Shown here: one piece after another, positions 45,245-53,702 of the stretch
Layout: every line of letters begins with the position of its first letter
Position numbering within the stretch: position 1 is the first letter of the stretch
NCBI RefSeq assembly: GCF_030689305.1
Contig: NZ_JAUYVM010000017.1
Span: 1 to 64,000, forward strand
From: Vibrio penaeicida
Lineage (GTDB): Bacteria; Pseudomonadota; Gammaproteobacteria; Enterobacterales; Vibrionaceae
Reading direction: 5' to 3'
Length of the DNA stretch: 64,000 bases
Position numbers and translations under genes: made by a program
Notes under the pieces: model-generated
Told to the model about the DNA's origin: nothing
Databases searched by the model: none
What the model saw: only the letters and a program-made list of their open reading frames with translations

Positions 45245-45901
45245 GTGAGCGCAAAAATTCATTACCAGAACACACATTTTATTACCAGCGCCCCTGACAT
45301 ACGTCACCTGCCAGAGGACAAGGGAATAGAAGTTGCGTTTGCTGGTCGCTCTAACGCCGGTAAGTCCAGTGCACTAAATCGACTAACTAACCAAAGAAGT
45401 TTAGCAAAAACCAGTAAAACTCCAGGTCGTACTCAATTAATTAACCTATTTAAAGTATACGACAACTGCCACATTGTTGATCTTCCTGGCTATGGATTTG
45501 CTCAAGTTCCTTTAGAAATGAAGAAGAAGTGGCAGCAATCGTTAGGGGAATACCTTCAAAAGCGCGAGTCGCTTAAAGGCTTAGTGGTTCTGATGGACAT
45601 TCGCCATCCGATGAAAGATTTGGATCAGCAACTTATTTACTGGGCTGTCGATTCAGGTATTCCGGTTCAAGTGCTGCTGACAAAAGCAGACAAACTGAAA
45701 AGCGGGGTGAGAAAAGCCACGCTCCTTAAAATCCGAGAAGCGTCACTGACGTTTGGTGGTGAAGTAAAAGTTGACGTGTTTTCTTCTTTGAAGGGCATTG
45801 GTGTTGACCAGTTGAGAGCGAAGATGGACGAATGGTTTGCACCAGCTCTAATAGAAGAGAGCGAAGAAGATGAAATCCCATCGCAACCAAATGAAGAATA
45901 A
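45245..45901 (+). CDS. engB: Ribosome biogenesis GTPase EngB (YihA/YsxC)
   Basis: 218 aa from GTG 45245, with GGAG six bases before; upstream in-frame ATGs at 45131 and 45233 would add residues absent in E. coli. G1 AGRSNAGKSS, G3 DLPGYG, G4 TKAD. Needed for late 50S assembly. The engB-spf-polA neighbourhood is as in E. coli. Confidence 0.96.
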   Translation: MSAKIHYQNTHFITSAPDIRHLPEDKGIEVAFAGRSNAGKSSALNRLTNQRSLAKTSKTPGRTQLINLFKVYDNCHIVDLPGYGFAQVPLEMKKKWQQSLGEYLQKRESLKGLVVLMDIRHPMKDLDQQLIYWAVDSGIPVQVLLTKADKLKSGVRKATLLKIREASLTFGGEVKVDVFSSLKGIGVDQLRAKMDEWFAPALIEESEEDEIPSQPNEE

Positions 45902-45915
45902 GCCGTTTTTCTCTT

Positions 45916-45970
45916 AGAGACAAAAGTCCCCACCTGTATTGGTGGGGCAACGGGAGAGAAATAGGAGGTA
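45916..45970 (-). ncRNA. Candidate short sRNA (VSsrna24-like) downstream of Spot 42
   Basis: Minus strand. A -10 TATAAT lies at 45981-45976. About 35 nt of pyrimidine-rich sequence (ACCTCC, TCTCTCCC) follow, then a hairpin CCCCACC-aataca-GGTGGGG (45947-45928) and CTTTTG. Length about 50 nt. A ~60-nt sRNA named VSsrna24, about 0.6 kb downstream of spf, is described in Aliivibrio; the position here (about 0.5 kb) fits. There is no good -35, so it could depend on an activator. The same hairpin may end engB. Confidence 0.5.
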
Positions 45971-45981
45971 TTATTATTATA

Positions 45982-46371
45982 GGTAAAAAGCATTCATGAT
46001 CTCCCATCAAAACTCAAGGTCTTTCTCTACTTTTTTTTAAAAACTTGCCACTTGACACCTTTTACTATCAGGGCTTATTTGCATAAACCTCTTGTTTCAC
46101 GCCTTCCATAACCAAATTTCACATCAAGCTTATTTTTCAACAAAAAACATCTTGTTGATAATGCGGTTTTTTACTACAAAAAGCTCTTCAGTGAAGAAAT
46201 TCGAATAAATTTATTTACATGAAATCGAAGTTATTAACTTGGCTATGAGAGGATTAGTTTGCAAAATTCTAGCGAATACGTTTTGAAATGCATTTCATGG
46301 AGAAATGAGTTTGTGTGGAAAAGAGAAGCACTGAATGCTCGACATTACAATAATATGTTGTTTTTATTACA
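45982..46371. other. Non-coding AT-rich stretch between engB and spf
   Basis: No convincing gene on either strand. A perfect 14-bp palindrome TGAAATGCATTTCA lies at 46284-46297. Nothing else is recognised. Confidence 0.6.
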
Positions 46372-46478
46372 ATAAAAAACGCCCCAGTCAAAAACTGACT
46401 GGGGCGGCTGAATCAGCCTAATCCAATAACGTGAAACAAAAGGTCTGAAAGATAGAACATCTTACCTCTGTACCCTAC
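46372..46478 (-). ncRNA. spf: Spot 42 small RNA
   Basis: Minus strand from GTAGGGTACAGAGGTAAG (46478 onward) through TTCTATCTTTCAGACC to the terminator GCCCCAGTCA / TGACTGGGGC and TTTTTT. Nearly identical to E. coli spf over the first 45 nt, 107 nt long. Base-pairs with mRNAs of secondary carbon metabolism with Hfq; repressed by CRP-cAMP in E. coli. Located downstream of polA as in E. coli. Confidence 0.97.
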
Positions 46479-46651
46479 GAGAGATAATGTACAACATTTA
46501 CTCAGGGAAGAAAACTATTTTTGTAGTTTTTTTTCATCAATAATTTGTAAAAGTACATTAACACTTTATTTTACACGACTTTTTTTAGCTCATAAAAAAG
46601 CCAACATGTGCGCTGGCTCATATATATTTGCTAGATTAGAGCAAGATTTGG

Positions 46652-49447
46652 CTAGTGGGCTTGATCCCAGTTGTCACCATGCCCTGCTTCTGCCACTAAT
46701 GGAACATTTAGATCTGCTGCAGATTCCATCAGTTTTTGTACTTTACTTTCAACTTCGGAAAGAACTGACTCTTCTACCTCAAACACCAATTCATCGTGTA
46801 CCTGCATTAGAAGCTTCACTTTGCCGTCGCCTTCAGCTTGTATCCACTCATCCACCAATAGCATCGCTTTCTTAATAATGTCTGCTGCGGTTCCCTGCAT
46901 CGGTGCGTTAATCGCCGCACGTTCTGCTGCTTTACGACGCATACCGTTACGAGACTTTATCTCTGGTAGATGTAATCGACGACCTTCAAGTGTTTCAACA
47001 AAGCCTTGCTCTGCTGCATTACTTCGCGTGTCTTCCATGTACTGCATCACACCAGGGTAGCGTTCAAAATATTTGTCCATGTAACCCTGCGCTTCACCGC
47101 GAGGAATACCAAGTTGTTTAGCAAGACCAAACGCACTCATACCGTAGATGAGTCCAAAGTTGACGGCTTTAGCGCGGCGACGTTGCTCGCTGCTGACCTG
47201 CTCAATATCGACACCCATGACTTCTGCGGCTGTTGCAGAGTGAATGTCCTTTCCTTGGCTAAAGGCATCTAGAAGTGCTTGGTCACCCGATAAGTGCGCC
47301 ATGATTCTCAATTCGATTTGAGAGTAATCGACCGCGAGAATCTTCCAACCATGAGGAGCAACGAATGCTTGGCGAATTCGTCGACCTTCTTCATTTCGAA
47401 TAGGGATATTCTGCAAATTAGGATCGGTCGAAGAGAAACGCCCCGTTGCCGTTACCGCTTGATGATACGACGTATGTACTCGACCTGTTGTCGGGTTGAT
47501 CATCTTAGGAAGTTTATCGGTGTAAGTAGATTTCAGTTTCGCTAAGCCGCGATACTCAAGAATCACTTTCGGCAACGGATAATCTAAGGCTAAATCTTGC
47601 AGGACTTCTTCATTCGTAGAAGGCGCACCCGATGGTGTTTTCTTTAAAACGGGTAACCCCATTTTTTCAAACAATATGGCTTGAAGCTGTTTTGGAGAAC
47701 TTAGGTTAAATTTATCGCCAGCAAGCTCATACGCTTTTTGCTCCAGTTCATCCAACCGTACAGCAATTTCCTGCGATTGAGCACCTAATAACATGTCGTC
47801 AATAATAACGCCCGTTCGCTCTATACGTGACAGCACTGGAACCAAAGGTATTTCGATGTCTTTGTATATATAGTTAAGCTTTTCATCTTGCTCTAAATTG
47901 CTGTAAATACGATTATGCAAACGAAGTGTGACATCCGCATCTTCCGCCGCGTAGGGTGAGGCTTCTTCTAAATCGATTTGATTAAACGTCAGCTGATTTT
48001 TTCCCTTACCTGCGATCGATTCAAAAGACATGCAGCTGTGCTGTAGGAAGCGAAGCGCTAAGCTGTCCATATCGTGTTTACCGCCGACACTGTTATACAC
48101 ATAAGACGCTAACATGGTGTCGTGCTTGATGCCCTGCATTTCGATGTCATAGCGAGCCAATACACTGGCATCGTACTTCAAGTTCTGCCCCACTTTGGCA
48201 ACATTACTGTCTTCGAGTAAAGGTTTGAGCTGCTCCAGTACCCAGTCCCGATCCAATTGCTCTGGTGCATCCAAGTAGTCATGTGCGACGGGTACATACG
48301 CAGCCACACCCTCTTCTATAGCGAACGATAAGCCAACAAGATTCGCTACCATATAATCCAAACTATCTGTTTCGGTATCAAATGCAATCAGCGGAGTAGC
48401 TTTCAACTTTTCTAACCAAGCGTTAAAGCTCTCTTGTGTTAAGACCGTTTCGTACTGACTTCGATCAATCGAAACAGCGCTGGTATCCATACTGTCTACA
48501 GAAGCAGAAGAAGTAGAATTCGCCCCAGACGAATTGTTACCAATGGCTTCTACCTCGCCAGTACCGCCTTCAAGCAATTCATTTAGCCAAGATTTGAAAA
48601 CCAATTGCCCATACAGCTTGATCAACTCGTCTTTGTTGGGGGTTTCTTTTTTAAGGGTTTCAGGTGTCTCTTCTAGCTCAACATCCAGTTTAATGGTCGC
48701 TAACTCATAAGACAGGTATGCGTTCTCTTTGTTGTCTGTTAACTTTTTCGCCATGGTTTTTGAGCCACGGAAGCCAAGAGGTGCAATATCGTCTAAGTTT
48801 TCATAAAGCTTACTCAGACCGCCAATGCCTTGCAGCAAAGCCGTTGCGGTTTTATCACCAACACCTGGAACGCCCGGAATGTTATCGACTTTATCCCCCA
48901 TCAATGCGAGGTAGTCGATAATCAATTCAGGAGGGATACCAAACTTGTCCACAACGCCTTCACGATCCATAACGACATTCGTCATAGTGTTAATCAGTGT
49001 GACGTTTTCATCCACAAGCTGTGCCATGTCTTTGTCTCCAGTACTGATCAGTACCGGCATTCCCGCTTTTGAAGCCTGAGCGGCCAATGTGCCAATCACA
49101 TCATCGGCTTCAACGCCAGGCACACAGATAAGTGGAAGCCCCATGGCTTTAATAACATTGTGTAAAGGTTCTATCTGACAACGCAAATCGTCAGGCATTG
49201 GTGGGCGATTAGCTTTGTATTCCGGATACATATCATCACGGAATGTTTTGCCCTTAGCATCAAAGATGACCGCAATTCGTTCTGAACTAAACTGGCGCAT
49301 CATACTGCGTAGCATGTTCACCACGCCATAAACCGCATTGGTCGGTATGTCGCCATTACTCATGGTACCGGGGTATGCGTGAAACGCCCGATAAAGATAC
49401 GATGAGCCATCAATGAGAATCAAAGGGTTGTCTGGTATGGTTGCCAT
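46652..49447 (-). CDS. polA: DNA polymerase I
   Basis: 931 aa from ATG 49447 (MATIPDNPLILIDGSSYLYRAFHAY); an upstream in-frame ATG at 49627 would add an unrelated tail. FEN-like 5'-3' exonuclease (1-310), 3'-5' exonuclease with DTETDSLDY (intact proofreading site, near 355), family A polymerase with DYSQIELR and QVHDELVFE. Repairs gaps and removes RNA primers. A cluster of DnaA boxes lies upstream. Confidence 0.98.
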   Translation of the reverse strand: MATIPDNPLILIDGSSYLYRAFHAYPGTMSNGDIPTNAVYGVVNMLRSMMRQFSSERIAVIFDAKGKTFRDDMYPEYKANRPPMPDDLRCQIEPLHNVIKAMGLPLICVPGVEADDVIGTLAAQASKAGMPVLISTGDKDMAQLVDENVTLINTMTNVVMDREGVVDKFGIPPELIIDYLALMGDKVDNIPGVPGVGDKTATALLQGIGGLSKLYENLDDIAPLGFRGSKTMAKKLTDNKENAYLSYELATIKLDVELEETPETLKKETPNKDELIKLYGQLVFKSWLNELLEGGTGEVEAIGNNSSGANSTSSASVDSMDTSAVSIDRSQYETVLTQESFNAWLEKLKATPLIAFDTETDSLDYMVANLVGLSFAIEEGVAAYVPVAHDYLDAPEQLDRDWVLEQLKPLLEDSNVAKVGQNLKYDASVLARYDIEMQGIKHDTMLASYVYNSVGGKHDMDSLALRFLQHSCMSFESIAGKGKNQLTFNQIDLEEASPYAAEDADVTLRLHNRIYSNLEQDEKLNYIYKDIEIPLVPVLSRIERTGVIIDDMLLGAQSQEIAVRLDELEQKAYELAGDKFNLSSPKQLQAILFEKMGLPVLKKTPSGAPSTNEEVLQDLALDYPLPKVILEYRGLAKLKSTYTDKLPKMINPTTGRVHTSYHQAVTATGRFSSTDPNLQNIPIRNEEGRRIRQAFVAPHGWKILAVDYSQIELRIMAHLSGDQALLDAFSQGKDIHSATAAEVMGVDIEQVSSEQRRRAKAVNFGLIYGMSAFGLAKQLGIPRGEAQGYMDKYFERYPGVMQYMEDTRSNAAEQGFVETLEGRRLHLPEIKSRNGMRRKAAERAAINAPMQGTAADIIKKAMLLVDEWIQAEGDGKVKLLMQVHDELVFEVEESVLSEVESKVQKLMESAADLNVPLVAEAGHGDNWDQAH

Positions 49448-49601
49448 AATCTGTCTGTCCAAATACAGTGCGAGAAATAATGGGCTTAGAATGCCATGAC
49501 TCGACTTGGGATACCACGTTCGCAAACTCAAAATGAAGCTGGAGCGCCATTTCTCAGCCCACTGTAAAAGCGAGTCCGGAAAAACACCTCTAAGAAAGAG
49601 G

Positions 49602-49617
49602 TTTGTTGCGCAACAAA
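49602..49617. repeat. 16-bp perfect palindrome before polA
   Basis: TTTGTTGCGCAACAAA, between the polA start and the DnaA boxes. Candidate operator of unknown factor. A small hairpin ACCTCT-aagaa-AGAGGT adjoins it (49586-49602). Confidence 0.55.
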
Positions 49618-49630
49618 TCATAGCCATAAC

Positions 49631-49781
49631 TGTGGATAACTCTGTTGGTAAAAGTTACCCACAGATGATTAACAGTCAAAAAAACACTCTCGTTTTCTTT
49701 TTAAAACCAATAAATACAACAACTTAAGCAAACTGAGATCCTAAGATCTTTGATCTTATTATGATCATGCCTTGTGGAAAA
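49631..49781. promoter_or_regulatory. DnaA-box and GATC cluster upstream of polA
   Basis: Exact DnaA box TTATCCACA on the minus strand (49639-49631). TTACCCACA at 49655-49663 has one mismatch, and TTTTCCACA on the minus strand (49781-49773) fits TTWTNCACA. Four GATC sites lie in 49737-49766. DnaA is reported to stimulate E. coli polA expression. Probably regulatory for polA; not proposed as the chromosomal origin. Confidence 0.55.
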
Positions 49782-50054
49782 TAGTTTTAGTAAGAGAAAA
49801 TAATCTAAAAAATCAATAGAAATATTTGATATTTTAATCAGTATTTAGAGTACGACATTCGATAGTAACGTAAGAAAGAACCATACTGGGTGTTGAGTAG
49901 TCGATAACGAACGATCTATGGACCATTTGAGGTGAATTTACCACCATTTATATCATCTAAATACGATACCACTATTCGTGGTTTGTTAAGCTTTCGAGGT
50001 GATTATGAAGTAAAGGAAAACGAAGCCGTAAGGGAGAGAAAAAGTGAATTTTAG
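49782..50054. other. Non-coding AT-rich spacer between polA control region and RyhB
   Basis: No gene is seen on either strand. A weak hairpin ACCAC-tattc-GTGGT lies near 49970. Confidence 0.55.
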
Positions 50055-50243
50055 ATAAAAGAAAGCGACATCTAATGATGTCGCCTAGCAGAAGTGGCCG
50101 AAATGATGAAATATATCACTTCGCCTTAAAGCTAAATTACACTGGAAGCAATGTGAGCAATGTCGTGTCATTCAAGAATCAGTGCAAGTTCGCTTGAAAC
50201 TGAAATCAATTCCTTTTGAACTGTTCCTTATTCCCTAAGACGA
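50055..50243 (-). ncRNA. ryhB: RyhB iron-regulated small RNA (long vibrio form)
   Basis: Minus strand. The central CACGACATTGCTCACATTGC (50167-50148) plus TTCCAGT is the conserved RyhB pairing core. A terminator GCGACATC-atta-GATGTCGC (50084-50065) then TTTCTTTT ends it. About 190 nt, much longer than E. coli RyhB (about 90 nt), in line with the >200-nt V. cholerae form, also near polA. Hfq-dependent down-regulator of iron-using proteins. Confidence 0.92.
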
Positions 50244-50248
50244 GTTCA

Positions 50249-50301
50249 ATAATAATGATTCTCATTTGCAGGTCAATAGCTAAACGAGAATTTTTCTCAT
50301 T
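50249..50301 (-). promoter_or_regulatory. ryhB promoter with two Fur-like boxes
   Basis: Minus strand: -35 TTGACC (50276-50271), 16-bp spacer, -10 TATTAT (50254-50249). AATAATGATTCTCATTTGC (plus strand 50251-50269) matches 14/19 of the Fur consensus and covers the promoter. A second inverted repeat AACGAGAATTTTTCTCATT lies just upstream (about 50283-50301). Iron-Fur repression expected. Confidence 0.82.
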
Positions 50302-50432
50302 TATTTTTTAAATTATTTTATAAAATGAATTCGAGACTCTAGGATATTCGGATATTTTTCAACTATATCAACCAGATATCCGTTACACACTAAGATCCGA
50401 AGCATAGAAGGAAATTCATAATAACTCCAAAC

Positions 50433-50463
50433 AAAAAAGCTGAACCATCAGGCTCAGCTTTTA
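50433..50463 (-). terminator. Intrinsic terminator after hemB
   Basis: Minus strand AAAAGCTGA-gcctgatggt-TCAGCTTTTTTG. Confidence 0.88.
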
Positions 50464-50488
50464 AATGATAAAAACTACCGGCCAACAT

Positions 50489-51532
50489 TTATTCTGGCTG
50501 GGTATTCTCTTTCGCTTGAGCGCCTTCTTCCGCAAGCCACTCAGCCACGTCTTTTGCAAAATAAGTCAGAATACCGTCTGCACCAGCACGCTTAAAGCAC
50601 AACAGAGATTCAAGTACTGTCTCGCGTTCCTTTAACCAACCATTCTGAATGGCGGCTTTGTGCATCGCATATTCACCAGAGACTTGGTAAGCAAAGGTTG
50701 GAACCTGTAATTCGCTTTTCACGCGTCGAACCACGTCCAGATATGGCATACCTGGTTTAACCATTACCATGTCCGCACCTTCGTTGATGTCCATTGCGAC
50801 TTCTTGCAATGCTTCATCACTATTAGCAGGGTCCATTTGGTAATTTTTCTTATCGCCACCTTTAAGGTTAGATGCCGATCCGACTGCATCACGGAAAGGT
50901 CCGTAATAGTGAGAAGCGTACTTCGCAGAATAGGCCATGATTTGAGTATGAATATGACCCGCCTCTTCTAACGCCTCGCGAATTTTGCCAATTCGACCAT
51001 CCATCATATCGGAAGGGGCAACAACATCAGCGCCTGCTTCCGCATGAGAGATAGCTTGCTTGATGAGCACTTCCGTCGTTTCGTCATTCAATACATAGCC
51101 ATCTTCATCAATGATGCCGTCTTGCCCATGTGTCGTAAACGGGTCTAACGCAACGTCCGTGATCACACCAATATTTGGGATATGCTCTTTTAACAGCTTA
51201 ACAGCACGCTGCACTAACCCATCAGGGCTATACGCTTCTGTCGCACACAGGCTTTTAGCGTCTTGAGTGACAACAGGAAAAAGCGCAATCGCTGGAACAC
51301 CCAATTTAGACAAATATTCCGCTTCTTCTAGCATCAAGTCGATCGATAAACGCTCAATGCCCGGCATCGATTCTACTGGCTCGCGTCGGTTCTTACCCAT
51401 CAAGATAAAGATTGGGTAAATCAAATCGTTAACTGTTACTTGGTTTTCCGCCATTAAACGGCGGCTGAAATCATGCTTTCGCATACGTCGCATACGGCGA
51501 CCTGGAAATTGACCTTGGATGGAAACAGACAC
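50489..51532 (-). CDS. hemB: Delta-aminolevulinic acid dehydratase (porphobilinogen synthase)
   Basis: 347 aa. Condenses two 5-aminolevulinate into porphobilinogen for heme. Schiff-base lysines in YSAKYASHYYGPFRDA and MVKPGMPYLD. The metal-site segment reads DVALDPFTTHGQDG, without the zinc-binding cysteines of the E. coli type, so a Mg2+-dependent enzyme as in Pseudomonas is expected. N-terminal RRMRRMRKH. Divergent from tatD. Confidence 0.96.
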   Translation of the reverse strand: MSVSIQGQFPGRRMRRMRKHDFSRRLMAENQVTVNDLIYPIFILMGKNRREPVESMPGIERLSIDLMLEEAEYLSKLGVPAIALFPVVTQDAKSLCATEAYSPDGLVQRAVKLLKEHIPNIGVITDVALDPFTTHGQDGIIDEDGYVLNDETTEVLIKQAISHAEAGADVVAPSDMMDGRIGKIREALEEAGHIHTQIMAYSAKYASHYYGPFRDAVGSASNLKGGDKKNYQMDPANSDEALQEVAMDINEGADMVMVKPGMPYLDVVRRVKSELQVPTFAYQVSGEYAMHKAAIQNGWLKERETVLESLLCFKRAGADGILTYFAKDVAEWLAEEGAQAKENTQPE

Positions 51533-51626
51533 GCTATTCTCCTTGTCTGGAAAAATTCTGGCAGAAACTATATCACTCTCGCCTGATCACGCCAGCAAGA
51601 ATCCACAAAAATGCCCTTAGACGCAG

Positions 51627-51695
51627 AGTTTTAAAATCCCGAGTATGAGTTTCAACGTTCCGCGCATGAGTTTTAAAATCTCAGGTATACTGAGA
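51627..51695. repeat. Three 21-bp tandem repeats and an operator-like palindrome, tatD upstream region
   Basis: Units start at 51627, 51648 and 51669 (AGTTTTAAAATCCCGAGTATG, a diverged AGTTTCAACGTTCCGCGCATG, and AGTTTTAAAATCTCAGGTATA). The third runs into TCTCAG-gtata-CTGAGA (51679-51695). In the hemB-tatD divergent gap. Confidence 0.75.
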
Positions 51696-51728
51696 CAAGA
51701 ATTTTGTCATTAACACTCAAATACCAAC

Positions 51729-52493
51729 ATGATAGATACTCACGCTCACATTTACGCCGCAGAATTTGATGAAGACAGAGAAGCCGTTATTACTCGTGCT
51801 TTAGAACAAAATATAGACCAAATTTTAATGCCGAATATCGATCTCGATTCGATTGCACCCATGCTAAAAACACAGGAACAATTCCCTGGTGTTTGCCACT
51901 CTATGATGGGGCTGCATCCTTGCTACGTGAATGCCGACGTCGAGAGCACTCTGGCTGAAATTTATTCTTGGTTTGATAAGCATAATTTCATTGCCGTCGG
52001 TGAAATAGGTATTGATCTGTATTGGGACAAAACTTTTAGAACCGAACAAGAAAAAGCCTTCACAACTCAGCTCAATTGGGCAAAAGAGTTAGATTTACCG
52101 GTTGTGATCCACACTCGAGACTCAATTGAGCAAACTCTGCCTTTACTTGCTAAAGAACAAGACGGTCGCCTTTCGGGCGTATTCCACTGTTTTGGTGGAA
52201 GCTTAGAAGAAGCCAAAGCGATCAATGATTTAGGTTTTCATCTTGGCTTGGGTGGTGTGTCTACGTTCAAAAATGGTGGGATGGATAAAGTGATCCCGCA
52301 TTTAGATATGGATTACGTGATTGTAGAAACCGACTGCCCTTACCTAGCACCAGTCCCACATCGTGGAAAACGAAACGAGCCTGCTTACACTCAGCTTGTT
52401 GCCCAGCGCGTGGCCGATCTTAGAGAATTATCATTAGACCAAGTCGATCAACTAACGACACAGAATGCGAAAAAACTGTTCCGCTTATCGTAA
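51729..52493 (+). CDS. tatD: TatD-family 3'-5' DNase
   Basis: 254 aa TIM-barrel metal nuclease. Metal ligands: DTHAHI at the N-terminus, GEIGID, HTRD, HCFGG and ETDCPYLAP. E. coli TatD degrades DNA after oxidative damage and is not needed for Tat export. Here it is not in the tat operon but convergent with tatC. Confidence 0.93.
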   Translation: MIDTHAHIYAAEFDEDREAVITRALEQNIDQILMPNIDLDSIAPMLKTQEQFPGVCHSMMGLHPCYVNADVESTLAEIYSWFDKHNFIAVGEIGIDLYWDKTFRTEQEKAFTTQLNWAKELDLPVVIHTRDSIEQTLPLLAKEQDGRLSGVFHCFGGSLEEAKAINDLGFHLGLGGVSTFKNGGMDKVIPHLDMDYVIVETDCPYLAPVPHRGKRNEPAYTQLVAQRVADLRELSLDQVDQLTTQNAKKLFRLS

Positions 52494-52524
52494 GACTTGG
52501 TGTGAAAACATCGCCTCTAAAAAT

Positions 52525-52556
52525 AAAAACTGCGCTCGAATGGCGCAGTTTTTTTA
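52525..52556 (+). terminator. Bidirectional terminator, tatD / tatC
   Basis: AAAAACTGCGC-tcgaatg-GCGCAGTTTTTTT. Confidence 0.92.
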
Positions 52557-53306
52557 TTCTTCCGGTTGGCCGATTTCTTGCGGTTCTCGTCGTCCATAGA
52601 AGCGAGCAAAGAACAGCCCCACCTCAAATAGCAAACACATTGGAATCGCCAATAAAGTTTGAGAGATCATATCAGGCGGCGTCAGCATCATGCCGACAAC
52701 AAACGCTGCAACAACAATGTAAGGTCGTTTTTCACTGAGGGTTTTTACATCCGTTGCACCAGTCCAGCATAATAAAATAATCGCAACAGGCACTTCAAAC
52801 GCTATGCCAAACGCCATAAACAGAGCCAAAACAAAGTCCAGATAACTGGATATGTCCGTCGCAAACTCTACGCCACCAAGGGAAATCGCAGTAAAGAAAC
52901 CAAATACCAGCGGGAAAACCACAAAGTACGCAAATGCGACACCGCAATAGAACAACACTGAGCTCGAAAACAGCAGTGGCATGATCAACTTGCGTTCATG
53001 CTTGTAAAGACCAGGGGCAACAAAAGCCCAGATCTGATAAAGAATCAAAGGAACAGCAACAAAAATCGACGCCACTAATGTTAACTTCAGAGGCGTAAAG
53101 AATGGCGATGCCACATCGGTCGCGATCATCGTCGCACCTTCCGGCAACCTTTCAATTAAAGGCGCGGAAACAAACTCATAGATTTCGTTGGCAAACCAGA
53201 TCAACCCTAAAAAAACCACCATCACCGACACGATTGCTTTCAATAGTCGGTTGCGCAGTTCAATTAAGTGGCTGATCAATGGTTGCGTTTGCTCAACAGA
53301 AGACAT
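52554..53306 (-). CDS. tatC: Sec-independent translocase subunit TatC
   Basis: 250 aa from ATG 53306 with GAGG six bases upstream. Six membrane helices; the start SSVEQTQPLISHLIELRNRLL carries the family's conserved cytoplasmic N-terminus, and the first loop FTPLKL is intact. Reads twin-arginine signal peptides with TatB. A strong terminator-like hairpin separates it from tatB. Confidence 0.97.
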   Translation of the reverse strand: MSSVEQTQPLISHLIELRNRLLKAIVSVMVVFLGLIWFANEIYEFVSAPLIERLPEGATMIATDVASPFFTPLKLTLVASIFVAVPLILYQIWAFVAPGLYKHERKLIMPLLFSSSVLFYCGVAFAYFVVFPLVFGFFTAISLGGVEFATDISSYLDFVLALFMAFGIAFEVPVAIILLCWTGATDVKTLSEKRPYIVVAAFVVGMMLTPPDMISQTLLAIPMCLLFEVGLFFARFYGRREPQEIGQPEE

Positions 53307-53330
53307 ATCGAACCTCAACAACGGGGATCA

Positions 53331-53357
53331 AAAAAGAGCTGCCTGATGCAGCTCTTT
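53331..53357 (-). terminator. Intrinsic terminator between tatB and tatC
   Basis: Minus strand AAAGAGCTGC-atcag-GCAGCTCTTT followed by TTTGATC; 10-bp perfect stem, loop five bases. Inside the tatABC transcript. Confidence 0.82.
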
Positions 53358-53360
53358 ACT

Positions 53361-53699
53361 TTACTCATCGGCTTTCTTATCTGAAGGTGCCGGGGCATCT
53401 TCTTTGTTTGCATAGGGCCTTTGTACATCCTGCGCTGCCTGTTTGAGTTCATCAACAGACGCTTTCAAATCGGGAGAGAGATCTTCCATCCCCATTTGTT
53501 CCGCTTTACGCAGGTTATCTTGCAGCTCTTGCACTTTCAGCTCGTGCGACAATTCGTCTTTAACGTTATTTGCCATGCTCTTCGCTGCACCGATGAATCG
53601 GGAAACACTACGAATGGCAACGGGTAACCGCTCCGGACCTAAAACCACCAGCCCGACGACAGATATTAATACCAGTTCCCAAAAACCGATATCAAACAC
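53361..53699 (-). CDS. tatB: Sec-independent translocase subunit TatB
   Basis: 112 aa. N-terminal span with MFDIGFWELVLISVVGLVVLGPERLP (conserved Glu, Gly-Pro hinge), then an amphipathic helix and a charged tail. Forms the signal-peptide receptor with TatC. Confidence 0.96.
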   Translation of the reverse strand: MFDIGFWELVLISVVGLVVLGPERLPVAIRSVSRFIGAAKSMANNVKDELSHELKVQELQDNLRKAEQMGMEDLSPDLKASVDELKQAAQDVQRPYANKEDAPAPSDKKADE

Positions 53700-53702
53700 G
53701 TG

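Noticed and set aside
45667..46010. Two reading frames on the minus strand opposite the end of engB
   Set aside because: Both are antisense shadows of engB with no recognisable domains; only the short RNA is supported there.
49448..49627. 60-residue N-terminal extension of DNA polymerase I
   Set aside because: The family starts at the later ATG; the extension lies in the regulatory region.
49631..49781. Chromosomal replication origin
   Set aside because: The gidA/mioC-type genes expected at vibrio oriC are absent and no full set of ordered boxes or AT-rich 13-mers is seen; a regulatory cluster for polA is more likely.
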